Shown here one piece after another: positions 1 to 7,363 of a stretch of DNA of 27,623 bases. The position numbers and the translations under genes were made by a program. Each line of letters opens with the position of its first letter. Within the stretch, counting starts at the first letter, position 1. Origin of the DNA: Rhodocyclaceae bacterium UBA2250 (GTDB lineage: Bacteria > Pseudomonadota > Gammaproteobacteria > Burkholderiales > Rhodocyclaceae); the NCBI GenBank assembly GCA_002347285.1, contig DDXW01000023.1:1-27623 (forward strand), written 5' to 3'. The notes beneath the pieces are model-generated. The model worked only from the letters and a program-made list of their open reading frames with translations, searched no databases and was not told where the DNA came from.

Positions 1-413
1 CCGCCCCCGTTGCCGCGCCGAAGCCCGCCGCCAAGAAGGTGACGCTGGCCGCCGACGCCCTGTTCGACTTCGACAAGGCCGTCCTGCGCGCCGAAGGCAA
101 GTCCAAGCTCGACAAGCTGGTCGATGACATGAAGGGCATCACCCTCGAGGTGATCATCGCCGTCGGCCACGCCGACCGCATCGGCAAGGACGCCTACAAC
201 CAGAAGCTCTCCGAGCGCCGTGCCGCCGCCGTCAAGGATTACCTGGTCGGCAAGGGCGTCGAAGCAAACCGCGTCTATGCCGAAGGCAAGGGCGAGAAGC
301 AGCCCGTGACCGGCGACAAGTGCGGCAAGAGCGTCAAGAAGACCAAGCAGCTGATCGAGTGCCTGCAGCCGGACCGTCGCGTCGAAATCGAAGTGATCGG
401 CACCCAGAAGTAA
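1..413 (+). CDS. OmpA-family outer-membrane protein, C-terminal part (5' end outside window)
   Basis: The frame is open from base 3, so the gene begins upstream of the window; the GTG at 39 is an internal Val, not a start. The first visible residues form an Ala/Pro/Lys-rich linker (APVAAPKPAAKK). An OmpA-like peptidoglycan-binding domain follows: it opens with LFDFDKAVLRAEGKSKLD, has GHADRIG (the usual GHTD turn), then NQKLSERRAAAVKDYL and a Cys pair around GDKCGK and IECLQ, and ends with the typical PDRRVEIEV strand. In this family the domain binds diaminopimelate in peptidoglycan and anchors the outer membrane to the wall. The N-terminal half, a beta-barrel or lipoprotein part, is not visible. 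A strong terminator follows the stop codon. Confidence 0.9.
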   Translation, partial: APVAAPKPAAKKVTLAADALFDFDKAVLRAEGKSKLDKLVDDMKGITLEVIIAVGHADRIGKDAYNQKLSERRAAAVKDYLVGKGVEANRVYAEGKGEKQPVTGDKCGKSVKKTKQLIECLQPDRRVEIEVIGTQK

Positions 414-434
414 GCTTTTCCGTTCGCTGGAAAG

Positions 435-459
435 AAAAGCCCTGCCCTGCAGGGCTTTT
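435..459 (+). terminator. Intrinsic terminator after the OmpA-family gene
   Basis: A perfect 10-bp stem (AAAAGCCCTG with CAGGGCTTTT) surrounds a 5-nt loop, and the stem's 3' arm ends in four T's followed by CTCTTT. It starts 21 nt after the OmpA stop codon and ends 21 nt before the ubiG ATG. Confidence 0.85.
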
Positions 460-480
460 CTCTTTGCGCTGGAGCGTTGC

Positions 481-1188
481 ATGACAGCCACCGCCAACTT
501 CGATCCGCAGGAACTGGCCAAGTTCGCCGAACTGGCTCATCGCTGGTGGGATCCGCACTCCGAATTCAAGCCGCTGCACGACATCAACCCGCTGCGGCTA
601 GGTTGGATCGACCGCTGTGTCGGCCTGGCCGGCAAGCGCCTCCTCGACGTCGGCTGCGGCGGGGGCCTTCTTTCCGAGGGGATGGCCGCGCTCGGGGCGC
701 AGGTGACCGGCATCGACATGGGCGAAAAGGCGCTCGGCGTGGCGAAGCTGCATCTGCTCGAAAGCGGCCGGCAGGTGGATTACCGCCACATCGCAGCCGA
801 AGCGCTCGCGGCGGAAGCCCCCGCCGGCTTCGATGCCGTCGCCTGCCTCGAAATGCTCGAACACGTGCCCGATCCGGCCTCGACGGTCGCCGCCTGCGCG
901 CAGCTCGTCAAACCCGGCGGCCAGGTCTTCTTCTCGACCATCAACCGCAACCCGAAAGCCTATCTGTTCGCGGTAATCGGCGCCGAATACATCCTCAAGC
1001 TGCTGCCGAAGGGCACGCACGACTATGCCAAGTTCCTGCGGCCGGCCGAGCTCGCGCGTTTTGCCCGGCAGGCCGGGCTCGAGGTCACCGAAATCATCGG
1101 CATGAGTTATAACCCGCTGACGAAGAGCTACCGTCTCGGCAGCGATACCAGCGTCAACTACCTGCTGCGGGCGACGCGCCCGCGGTAG
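481..1188 (+). CDS. ubiG: Ubiquinone biosynthesis O-methyltransferase UbiG
   Basis: The 235-aa class I SAM-dependent methyltransferase methylates the ring hydroxyls at two steps of ubiquinone synthesis. The N-terminus carries the UbiG signature FAELAHRWWDPHSEFKPLHD, followed by NPLRLGWID. SAM motif I is LLDVGCGGGLLSEGMA (about residues 54-69) and the acidic loop is VTGIDMG (75-81). FDAVACLEMLEHVPDP and the late YNPLTKSYRLGSDTSVNYL are also family-typical. The length matches the family. The ATG has a GGAG 6 nt upstream. Its 3' end overlaps the convergent solute-binding protein gene by 35 nt. No promoter is evident in the 21 nt after the preceding terminator, so it may depend on read-through or on a promoter overlapping the terminator. 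Confidence 0.96.
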   Translation: MTATANFDPQELAKFAELAHRWWDPHSEFKPLHDINPLRLGWIDRCVGLAGKRLLDVGCGGGLLSEGMAALGAQVTGIDMGEKALGVAKLHLLESGRQVDYRHIAAEALAAEAPAGFDAVACLEMLEHVPDPASTVAACAQLVKPGGQVFFSTINRNPKAYLFAVIGAEYILKLLPKGTHDYAKFLRPAELARFARQAGLEVTEIIGMSYNPLTKSYRLGSDTSVNYLLRATRPR

Positions 1189-3301
1189 CACGCTCGCGGC
1201 GCCGGTGGCCGAGCAGCGCCGGCAATGCCAGCAGCAGCACTGCGGCGGCCAGCGCAGCGAGTGGCCAGAGTACCGGCCGGTTCCAGCGTGCACGCAGCTC
1301 CTGCCGCAAGGCGGCATCCAGCCGCTGATACTTGAGCGTGTTGTTGCCGACCTTGCTCGGCTTGCGGTTGTGCAGCCAGGCGTGGCGCAAGCTGTAGTCC
1401 TTCGGGTGGAAGCCCCAGACCCATGGCGTATCCTCGTGCAGGATCGCCAGCATGCGATCGATGATCGCCTGGCGCTCCGAGCTGTTTTCCATCGCCTGCA
1501 TTCTTTCGAAGAGCCGGTCGTATTCCGGATTGGCGTAGTTGGCGGCATTCTGGCCGGCATGGCTGCCCTTGCCCTGCGGCCCGTACAGCAGGAACAGGAA
1601 ATTTTCCGGATCGGGATAGTCGGCGTTCCAGCCGTAATAGAACAGCTGCACCGCCCCCTTGCGGACCTTTTCCTGGAAGCGGTTGTAGTCGGTGCTGCGC
1701 ACCACGAGCTGCACGTCGATCTTCTGGAACTGCTTGTTGAGCCAGTCGATGCGCGCCTTCGCACCGACGCCGGTCGCGGTGGTGTCGAGATTGACGACCA
1801 GCGGCTCGCCGTTGCGGGCATGGCGGCCGTTCGGCCAACCGGCCTCGGCGAGCAGGCGCCTGGCGACGGCAATGTCCTTGCGCTTCGGCCCCTGTGCCGT
1901 CCAGTCGTAGATGACCGGATTGATCCCGGCCCGGCCGTCGCGGTAGCCGAAGATGCCTGGCGGAATCGGGCTCTGTGCCGCGATGCCGCGGCCGTTCATG
2001 AAGATCGAGATGAACTCCTCCTGGTCGATCGCGATCGCGATCGCCTGGCGGAGCTTCTTCGCGGTTTCCGTATAGCCGCCGACCACGGGGTCGAGCATGT
2101 TGAAGCCCATGTAGAAGGTCGACGTCGCCACCGAGGTCGCCAGCCGGATGCCCTGCGCCTGCATCTCCGGCGTCAGCGACACTTCGCCGCCTGCGCCGAT
2201 CTGCACCGCCTGGTCGAAGGAATCCGACGCGATGCCGGAAGCATCGTAGTAGCCCTGCAGGAACTTGTTCCAGTAGGGAATCTGCTCCTTCTCGCGCGTG
2301 AACACCACCTTGTCGATGAACGGCAGCGGCTTGCCGCAGTCGGCGAGCAGGCCGTTCGTCCGGTCCTCGTCCTCGCCGTCGCAGGGATAGGTTTCGCCGC
2401 GGAAATGCGGGTTGCGCTCGAGCACCATGCGCGCGTTCGGATTGTTCTCCGTCAGCATGTAGGGGCCGGTACCGACCGGATACCAGTCGAGCGTCAGGTT
2501 CTTCTCGGCCATGCCGGGCTGGCTGTGGAAGCGGTCGGCCTCCCACGGCAGCGGCGCGAAGAACGGCATCGACAACCAGTAAAGGAACTGCGGATACTTG
2601 CCCTTGATGCGGATGCGATAACGATAGCGGTCGATCACCTGCACGCCGGGCAGGTCCGTCTGGCGCAGGTCCAGCCATTCGCCATCCCGCCGCCCCGCCG
2701 GCGCCGAGTTTTTGAGCAATTCGGCATAGTCGTTGAGGCCGACGATGTAGTCGCCCATCAGGCCGAGGATCGGCGAGTGGAGGCGCGGATGAGCCAGCCG
2801 CTTCAGGCCATAGACATAATCCTCGGCGATCAGTTCGCGCGTGCCGCGATTCGGGAAGTCGGCCAGAGTGTATAAACCGGAAAGGTCCGCCGGCTGCGTC
2901 GCGAAGGCCGGATGCGGCTGATAGCGGATGCCCGGCTTGATCTCGATGACGTAGTCGGTGAAGGCGATGCGCCTCGCATCAGCATCGGCCGGCAGAGGCC
3001 GGCCGGCCGCATCGAGATACTGCGGCTGCGGCACGGCCGCCGCGGTGGCCGGGATCAGCTGGTAAGGCCGGCGCAGGTAGTGGTACTGCAGGGGCGGCTC
3101 GTAGATCTGCGCGGTGAACGTGATCTCGTCCTCACTGTACGACTGCACCGGATCGAGATGCTTGGGCCGCTCGGTGAAGGCCGTGTAGAGGATGTTGCGG
3201 CCGCGGTCGACGGCCGGATACGGATCATTCCACGCCTCGCCGCAACCGGCGAGCAGGACGATCAGCAGGAGTGGCCTGAGGCGTGACATGAGGCGGCCCA
3301 T
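1154..3301 (-). CDS. ABC transporter substrate-binding lipoprotein, family 5 (peptide/OppA type)
   Basis: The 715-aa protein starts with a short basic segment and a hydrophobic stretch ending in a lipobox (L17-A18-G19-C20), so it should be lipidated. The body has family 5 solute-binding features: an N-terminal block with HLDPVQSYSEDE, then IAEDYVYGLKRLAHPRLHSP, and a late block reading YYGWNADYPDPENFLFLLYG. Family members capture oligopeptides or related solutes for an ABC importer. No permease or ATPase gene is adjacent. The last 40 residues contain a hydrophobic helix (WPLAALAAAVLLLALPALLG) followed by Arg-rich residues, an unusual extra C-terminal membrane anchor. The start could be the ATG at 3301 or the one at 3289; neither has a clear Shine-Dalgarno. 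Residues 198-205 are encoded by a copy of the 24-bp repeat described elsewhere. Confidence 0.88.
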   Translation of the reverse strand: MGRLMSRLRPLLLIVLLAGCGEAWNDPYPAVDRGRNILYTAFTERPKHLDPVQSYSEDEITFTAQIYEPPLQYHYLRRPYQLIPATAAAVPQPQYLDAAGRPLPADADARRIAFTDYVIEIKPGIRYQPHPAFATQPADLSGLYTLADFPNRGTRELIAEDYVYGLKRLAHPRLHSPILGLMGDYIVGLNDYAELLKNSAPAGRRDGEWLDLRQTDLPGVQVIDRYRYRIRIKGKYPQFLYWLSMPFFAPLPWEADRFHSQPGMAEKNLTLDWYPVGTGPYMLTENNPNARMVLERNPHFRGETYPCDGEDEDRTNGLLADCGKPLPFIDKVVFTREKEQIPYWNKFLQGYYDASGIASDSFDQAVQIGAGGEVSLTPEMQAQGIRLATSVATSTFYMGFNMLDPVVGGYTETAKKLRQAIAIAIDQEEFISIFMNGRGIAAQSPIPPGIFGYRDGRAGINPVIYDWTAQGPKRKDIAVARRLLAEAGWPNGRHARNGEPLVVNLDTTATGVGAKARIDWLNKQFQKIDVQLVVRSTDYNRFQEKVRKGAVQLFYYGWNADYPDPENFLFLLYGPQGKGSHAGQNAANYANPEYDRLFERMQAMENSSERQAIIDRMLAILHEDTPWVWGFHPKDYSLRHAWLHNRKPSKVGNNTLKYQRLDAALRQELRARWNRPVLWPLAALAAAVLLLALPALLGHRRRERATAGASPAAGS
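2688..2711 (-). repeat. 24-bp dispersed repeat, copy 1 (intragenic)
   Basis: It matches the consensus (minus strand begins AAACTCGGCGCC, ends GGCGGCG) at 23 of 24 positions, with one G for A. It lies inside the solute-binding protein gene and is read as N-S-A-P-A-G-R-R, a different frame from the copy inside the DHH gene. Confidence 0.75.
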
Positions 3302-3326
3302 GGCCGAAGTGTAATGGAATCGCGGC

Positions 3327-3332
3327 TATAAT
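3327..3332 (+). promoter_or_regulatory. Probable -10 box for fabI
   Basis: A perfect TATAAT sits 38 nt upstream of the fabI ATG in the divergent intergenic region. No good TTGACA-like -35 element is visible at the expected spacing. The predicted transcript start is near 3339, giving a leader of about 30 nt that includes a GGGAGG Shine-Dalgarno at 3357-3362. Confidence 0.55.
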
Positions 3333-3370
3333 CCGCCGCTCGATTTGGAAGGAAGAGGGAGGATTCAACA

Positions 3371-4171
3371 ATGGGATTTCTTGCCGGCAAGCGCATTCTC
3401 ATCACCGGTCTGTTGTCCAACCGTTCCATCGCCTATGGCATTGCCAAGGCCTGCCATCGTGAAGGCGCCCGGCTCGCCTTCACCTACCAGAACGACCGCT
3501 TCAAGGAGCGCGTCGCCAAGTTCGCCGACGAACTCGGCAGCCATCTGGTCTTCCCGCTCGACGTCGCGCACGACGACCAGATCCAGGCACTGTTCGACGA
3601 ACTCGGCAAAGGCTGGGAAGGACTCGACGGTCTGGTGCATTCGATCGCCTACGCGCCGAACGAGGCGATCGAGGGCGACTTTCTCGAGGGCATGTCGCGC
3701 GAGTCATTCCGCATCGCCCACGAGATTTCCTCCTACAGCTTCCCGGCGCTCGCCAAGGCTGCCCGGCCGATGCTGCTGAGAGGCAACAATCCCTCGCTGG
3801 TCTGCCTGACCTATCTCGGCGCAGAGCGCACCATGCCCAACTACAACACGATGGGCCTGGCCAAGGCGAGTCTCGAGGCCGCCACGCGCTATCTCGCCTT
3901 CAGCCTCGGCCCGCAGGGCATCCGCGCCAACGCGCTCTCCGCCGGTCCGATCAAGACGCTCGCCGCCTCGGGCATCGGCAACTTCGGCAAGCTGCTCGCC
4001 TACAACGCCCACCACGCGCCGCTGCGCCGCAACGTCACCATCGACGAAGTCGGCAACGCCGCCGCCTTCCTGCTCTCGGAGCTGTCCAGCGGCATCACCG
4101 GCGAAACCATCTACGTCGATGGCGGCACGCACAACGTCGCCATGGGCAACGCGGAGCCGTTGCCCGCCTGA
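3371..4171 (+). CDS. fabI: Enoyl-[acyl-carrier-protein] reductase (NADH) FabI
   Basis: The 266-aa short-chain dehydrogenase-type enzyme reduces the enoyl-ACP double bond in the last step of each type II fatty acid elongation cycle. The N-terminus GKRILITGLLSNRSIAYGIAK is the FabI-specific cofactor loop. The catalytic signature is present: Tyr148 (LTYLGAE), Tyr158 and Lys165 in YNTMGLAKASLEA. AGPIKTLAASGI and the closing GETIYVDGGTHN are also FabI-typical. The length matches the family. The start is supported by GGGAGG 8 nt upstream and a perfect -10 box further up. It is transcribed away from the solute-binding protein gene and converges on ppiD, a common neighbour. As an intact FabI it is the likely target of triclosan-type inhibitors. 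Confidence 0.97.
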   Translation: MGFLAGKRILITGLLSNRSIAYGIAKACHREGARLAFTYQNDRFKERVAKFADELGSHLVFPLDVAHDDQIQALFDELGKGWEGLDGLVHSIAYAPNEAIEGDFLEGMSRESFRIAHEISSYSFPALAKAARPMLLRGNNPSLVCLTYLGAERTMPNYNTMGLAKASLEAATRYLAFSLGPQGIRANALSAGPIKTLAASGIGNFGKLLAYNAHHAPLRRNVTIDEVGNAAAFLLSELSSGITGETIYVDGGTHNVAMGNAEPLPA

Positions 4172-4180
4172 CTTGCCTCC

Positions 4181-4202
4181 CGGCGCCGCCTCGCCGGCGC
4201 CG
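4181..4202. terminator. Hairpin between the convergent fabI and ppiD genes
   Basis: CGGCGCC and GGCGCCG form a 7-bp stem around an 8-nt loop, followed on the plus strand by AGTTT. It overlaps repeat copy 2; only this copy has flanking bases that complete the stem. A short CCGG-TTT-CCGG hairpin follows at 4208-4218. The T-tract is weak, so bidirectional termination is an inference. Confidence 0.4.
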
Positions 4203-4207
4203 AGTTT
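4184..4207 (-). repeat. 24-bp dispersed repeat, copy 2
   Basis: It is identical to the consensus at all 24 positions and lies 12 nt beyond the ppiD stop codon, in the same orientation as ppiD. Confidence 0.85.
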
Positions 4208-4219
4208 CCGGTTTCCGGG

Positions 4220-6112
4220 CTACTTGCGCTCGAGCAGAGCGCTGTTGATCTTCACGCCGTACTGCTCGCGCAGCGCGGCCAGCCAGCCGAGCAGTTCCTC
4301 CTGCGCGACCAGATCGCCGTACTGCTGCCGCAGGGCACGCGCCCGCGCCGCTGCCTCGCCCTCGGCCGCCGGATCGAAAGCCTTCACCTTGTCGATGCGG
4401 TAGAGCGCGAAACCACCCGGCACATTCACGCCGACATAAGCCGGCAGCTTGCCCGCCGCGGCGCCGAAAACCGCGGCGCGCGCCTCGGCGCCCAGGTTCG
4501 GCGCATGCAGGCGGCTCACCGTGCGCGGCGCGCCCCATGCCAGCGCGCTCTTCTCTCCCTTTTCCAGCCTCTCGAGCGCGGCCTTGCCGGCGGCGACCGC
4601 CTTCGCCACCGCCGTCTCCCGCTGCAGCGCCTTCTCGATCACGCCCGCCACCTTTTCGAGCGGTTCGACGGTCGCCGGGCGATGTTCGACCACGCGCGCG
4701 GACACCAGCGTGCTCGGCGCAACCTCGATCGCCTCGGTATTGCGCCGGTTCTTCACCGCATCCTCGGAGAAGATCGCCTGCATCAGCTTGGGATTGGTGA
4801 ATGGGGTTTCCACCTGCCCGCCGCGGGCCAGCCATTGCGTCGTCCGCACCGCGAGGCCATATTTTTCCGCGGCCGGCTTCAGGCTGTCCGGCTGCTCATA
4901 AACGGTATTCGTGAACCCTTCGGCCGCCTCGGCATAGAGCTTCGCCCCGGCCTGGCGCTTCAGCTCGGCCGCGATCTCGCCGCGCACCTCGTCGAGCGAA
5001 CGCACCCGCTCGGGACGGATGCCCGTCAGCTTGATGATGTGGAAACCGAAATCCGAGCGCACCACGCCCGACAGCCGGTTTTCCTGCAGCGCGAAGGTCG
5101 CCTCCTCGAACGGCCTGACCATCATGCCGCGGCCGAAGAAGCCGAGATCGCCGCCGTTCTGCGCCGAGCCGGGATCCTGCGAATGCTCCTTGGCGAGCTT
5201 GGCGAAGTCGGCCGGATCGGCCTGCAACTGGGCGAGCAGCTTCGCCGCCTTCTCCTCGGCGGCCTTGATCTCGTCTTCCTTACCCTGCTTGTCGGCGCGG
5301 ATCAGGATGTGGCTGGCGCGGCGCTCTTCCGGCGTCTTGTAGCGCGCCTGATTCGCCTCGTAGGCCGCCTTGACCTGGGCGTCGTCGATCTTGACGCTCT
5401 CGATCAGCTTGTCCTGGTTCAGGATCAGGTATTCGACGCGCACCTGCTCGGGCTGCTCGAAGCGCGCGCGGTTCTTCTCGTAGTAGCGCTGCACCGCCGC
5501 CGCGTCAGGCTTCTCGGCGACCGGAAACTGCTCGGCGAGCAGCGTCGCCTCGGCGATCTCGCGTTCCTCGAGTTGCGCCACCAGCCAGCGATCGGCCGGC
5601 AACCGGCCCGCCACCGACGCCCCGCCGGCGGCCAGCGTCGATTGCTGCATGATCAGGTCTCGCCGCAGCAGCGACTCGAACTGCGCGACACTCATGCCTT
5701 GCGCCGCCGCCAGCGCCTCGTAGCGCTCGCGCGAGAACTTGCCATCCACCTGCAGCGAGGGCAGCGCGGTGATGAAATTGAACAGCATCTCGTCGCTGAC
5801 GCCAAGGTTGGCCTTGCCTGCATGCAGTAGCAGCAGGCGCCGGTTGATCAACTCCTCGAGCACGCCGCGGCGCAACTCCGGGCTCTCCAGCAGTTCGACC
5901 GGCACGCGGCCTTCCGCGCGCAGCCGCTCCTGCTGTTCGGTCAGCGAACGCTGGAACTCCTCCAGAACGATCGGCGTCCCGCCGACCGTGGCAATTTCAT
6001 TGGCGCCGCCGCTGTTGCGATAGGAGTCGACGCCCCACAGCGCGAACGGCAGCACGATGAGGGCGAGGACCAGTTGGACGACTTTCTGGTTGTTGCGGAC
6101 GAGATCGAACAT
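4220..6112 (-). CDS. ppiD: SurA N-terminal/parvulin domain periplasmic chaperone PpiD
   Basis: The 630-aa inner-membrane-anchored folding factor helps outer-membrane and secreted proteins near the Sec translocon. It begins MFDLVRNNQKVVQLVLALIV, the family's short cytoplasmic tail and single membrane helix (about 11-28). A SurA-like N-terminal chaperone region follows (EEFQRSLTEQQERLR onward, to about 160). A parvulin domain spans about residues 265-365 (RASHILIRAD; DFAKLAKEHSQDPGSAQNGGDLGFFGRG; FGFHIIKL). A C-terminal region with a second degenerate parvulin-like part completes the usual architecture. The frame is open 168 nt further upstream, but the start at 6112 is chosen because it yields the canonical N-terminus and has GAAGG 8 nt upstream. 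A promoter and a terminator-like hairpin lie just upstream. Confidence 0.95.
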   Translation of the reverse strand: MFDLVRNNQKVVQLVLALIVLPFALWGVDSYRNSGGANEIATVGGTPIVLEEFQRSLTEQQERLRAEGRVPVELLESPELRRGVLEELINRRLLLLHAGKANLGVSDEMLFNFITALPSLQVDGKFSRERYEALAAAQGMSVAQFESLLRRDLIMQQSTLAAGGASVAGRLPADRWLVAQLEEREIAEATLLAEQFPVAEKPDAAAVQRYYEKNRARFEQPEQVRVEYLILNQDKLIESVKIDDAQVKAAYEANQARYKTPEERRASHILIRADKQGKEDEIKAAEEKAAKLLAQLQADPADFAKLAKEHSQDPGSAQNGGDLGFFGRGMMVRPFEEATFALQENRLSGVVRSDFGFHIIKLTGIRPERVRSLDEVRGEIAAELKRQAGAKLYAEAAEGFTNTVYEQPDSLKPAAEKYGLAVRTTQWLARGGQVETPFTNPKLMQAIFSEDAVKNRRNTEAIEVAPSTLVSARVVEHRPATVEPLEKVAGVIEKALQRETAVAKAVAAGKAALERLEKGEKSALAWGAPRTVSRLHAPNLGAEARAAVFGAAAGKLPAYVGVNVPGGFALYRIDKVKAFDPAAEGEAAARARALRQQYGDLVAQEELLGWLAALREQYGVKINSALLERK

Positions 6113-6132
6113 GGGGGGTGCCTTCGAAGTAA

Positions 6133-6156
6133 AAAGGCGAACCCGGGTTCGCCTTT
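6133..6156 (-). terminator. Perfect palindromic terminator upstream of ppiD
   Basis: A 24-bp perfect palindrome (half-site AAAGGCGAACCC) is followed on the minus strand by more T's, giving a run of five after the stem. It can end transcripts from the DHH gene upstream. It also lies between a TATAAT box (6180-6185) and the ppiD start, so it could act as an attenuator in the ppiD leader. Confidence 0.75.
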
Positions 6157-6179
6157 GCCTGAATTTCTGCGAGCCGCGG

Positions 6180-6185
6180 ATTATA
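6180..6185 (-). promoter_or_regulatory. Candidate -10 box upstream of ppiD
   Basis: A perfect TATAAT reads on the minus strand 68 nt upstream of the ppiD ATG. Its context (TATAATCCGC) is the same as that of the fabI -10 box. No convincing -35 element is seen. Transcription from here would pass straight through the palindromic terminator at 6133-6156 before reaching ppiD. Confidence 0.4.
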
Positions 6186-6222
6186 CGGAATCGCCGGCGC
6201 TGCGCTCGTCCTGCTCGGTGAC

Positions 6223-6246
6223 CGCCGCCTCGCTGGCGCCGAGTTT
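6223..6246 (-). repeat. 24-bp dispersed repeat, copy 3
   Basis: It matches the consensus at 23 of 24 positions (A for G in the centre on the minus strand). Its first base coincides with the last base of the stop codon of the DHH gene, so it begins exactly where that reading frame ends. Confidence 0.8.
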
Positions 6247-7211
6247 CAGCTGTGGCCGGCGAAGAAGGCCGCGAAGGCATCGAGGAAACGCCCCACCTCC
6301 TCCTCCGGCAGTCCGTTGATGCCCGCCGCCGCCTTGCGGCCGCCGCCGGAGGGAAACCGCCGGCACAGCGCGTCCGCGCCCTCGGGCCTGGCCTTGGGCG
6401 CGCGCACGCTCACCGTCAGCGTGCCCGCCGCGTTAGGCACCAGCAGCGCGTGCGCGCGCGCGGGCGCGGCCATCGCCAGCCGGTTGGCCAGCACGCCGAT
6501 CACCCGCCGAGCCCAAGGCGCCTCGGGCAGCAGCCAGGCAGCGGCATGGGGCTGCTCCAGGCAGGGCGCCAGGTTTTCTGCCGCCGCCATGTCCTCTGCG
6601 AAACCATCGCGCAACTGCGCGAACGCCGTGCTTTCGGCGATGAAGGCGAATGGATCCTCGAACGGCCCGATCTGCCGATACAGTCCGGCGGGATCGAAAT
6701 GCAGGTCGGCCACGCTGTCGCCGTAGCCGTTGTAGTTGAGCAGTTCGCCCAACTCCGCCAGCGCCGCGAAGCGCACCTCGTCCAGCCCCAGCGGCGCCGC
6801 CGCCAGGCGCGCCGCCGCATGCAGGTTGTCGCCGCAGGCCGCCGTCACCGCCCAGGCGCGATACCTGCCGCGCAGCACGCCATCGACGATCAGGCTGGTG
6901 CAGGTATCCGCAGCCGTGTCGATGTGCAGCTCCAGCGCGGGATGTACCAGCGCCTCGCCGGCGAAATGGTGGTCGAACCAGGTAAGCCGCGCACCCGACT
7001 CCAGCAGCCGCAGCGCATCGGCACGATTGCTGTCGAATGAAATGTCGAACACAGTCGCCGCCTCGCCGGCGCCGAGTTTCACGCCGCGCAGCAGATTGAT
7101 GTCGCGCTTGACGCCCGTGACCAGCTCCGCCTGCATCGGATTGGCCAGCCGCCATTGATGCAGCGCACACAGTCCGTCCGCGTCGCCGTTGAAGATATCG
7201 ACCGCCCTCAT
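6246..7211 (-). CDS. DHH/DHHA1 family phosphoesterase, duplicate copy 1
   Basis: The 321-aa protein has the DHH phosphoesterase motifs: FNGDADGLCALHQWR (metal-binding NGDADG, residues 8-13), TWFDHHFAG (DHH, 80-82), ACGDN (127-130), and a DHHA1-type glycine motif GGGRKAAAG near the C-terminus. In NrnA-type relatives the last motif is GGGH; here His is Arg in both copies. Relatives hydrolyse nanoRNA or 3'-phosphoadenosine 5'-phosphate (PAP), and the PAP role is inferred from the second copy's neighbour. The longer frame to 7277 is rejected because that extension reads the tail of an APS kinase gene out of frame; ATG 7211 aligns with the paralogue start and uses a GGAGGGG from that tail. Residues 45-52 (KLGAGEAA) are a perfect 24-bp repeat copy. 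Confidence 0.85.
   Translation of the reverse strand: MRAVDIFNGDADGLCALHQWRLANPMQAELVTGVKRDINLLRGVKLGAGEAATVFDISFDSNRADALRLLESGARLTWFDHHFAGEALVHPALELHIDTAADTCTSLIVDGVLRGRYRAWAVTAACGDNLHAAARLAAAPLGLDEVRFAALAELGELLNYNGYGDSVADLHFDPAGLYRQIGPFEDPFAFIAESTAFAQLRDGFAEDMAAAENLAPCLEQPHAAAWLLPEAPWARRVIGVLANRLAMAAPARAHALLVPNAAGTLTVSVRAPKARPEGADALCRRFPSGGGRKAAAGINGLPEEEVGRFLDAFAAFFAGHS
7056..7079 (-). repeat. 24-bp dispersed repeat, copy 4 (intragenic)
   Basis: It is identical to the consensus at 24 of 24 positions and corresponds exactly to codons 45-52 of the first DHH gene. The paralogous gene has 21 of 24 matches at the same codons. Confidence 0.8.
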
Positions 7212-7261
7212 CCGACGAACCCCTCCGTCTCCAGCCGCGCGACGATCATCCGCGCCGTCGG
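7208..7261 (-). pseudogene. Relic of the 3' end of an APS kinase gene
   Basis: In the minus-strand frame ending in a TGA that overlaps the DHH ATG, these bases encode ARMIVARLETEGFVG-stop. The fused APS kinase upstream of the second DHH gene ends AAQMIVTRLETEGFIR-stop. Nucleotide similarity fades beyond about 7261, with no kinase sequence upstream. The DHH gene was therefore copied together with the last 16-18 codons of its neighbour, and that piece still carries the DHH ribosome-binding site. Confidence 0.85.
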
Positions 7262-7363
7262 AAGGCGGACTGGGCAACTTTGCTGACTCATGTCAAGAAA
7301 TTCAATGAATACGGCTCGTCGATCGGGGTATCCGGGATTGCGCCGGCCTTCGCTCCCGTCCCA

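Noticed and set aside
598..1872. Long open frames on the opposite strand of ubiG, the solute-binding protein, ppiD and other genes
   Set aside because: They are Arg/Pro/Ala-rich shadow frames of high-GC genes with no family motifs, and they overlap well-supported genes completely.
6133..6156. tRNA fragment or attachment site, suggested by GGTTCG within the palindrome
   Set aside because: No cloverleaf can be drawn around it and no integrase or direct repeats are nearby; it is explained as a terminator.
6113..6280. N-terminal extension of ppiD to 6280
   Set aside because: It would cross the terminator palindrome and the 24-bp repeat, encodes a basic low-complexity stretch, and the canonical PpiD start is at 6112.
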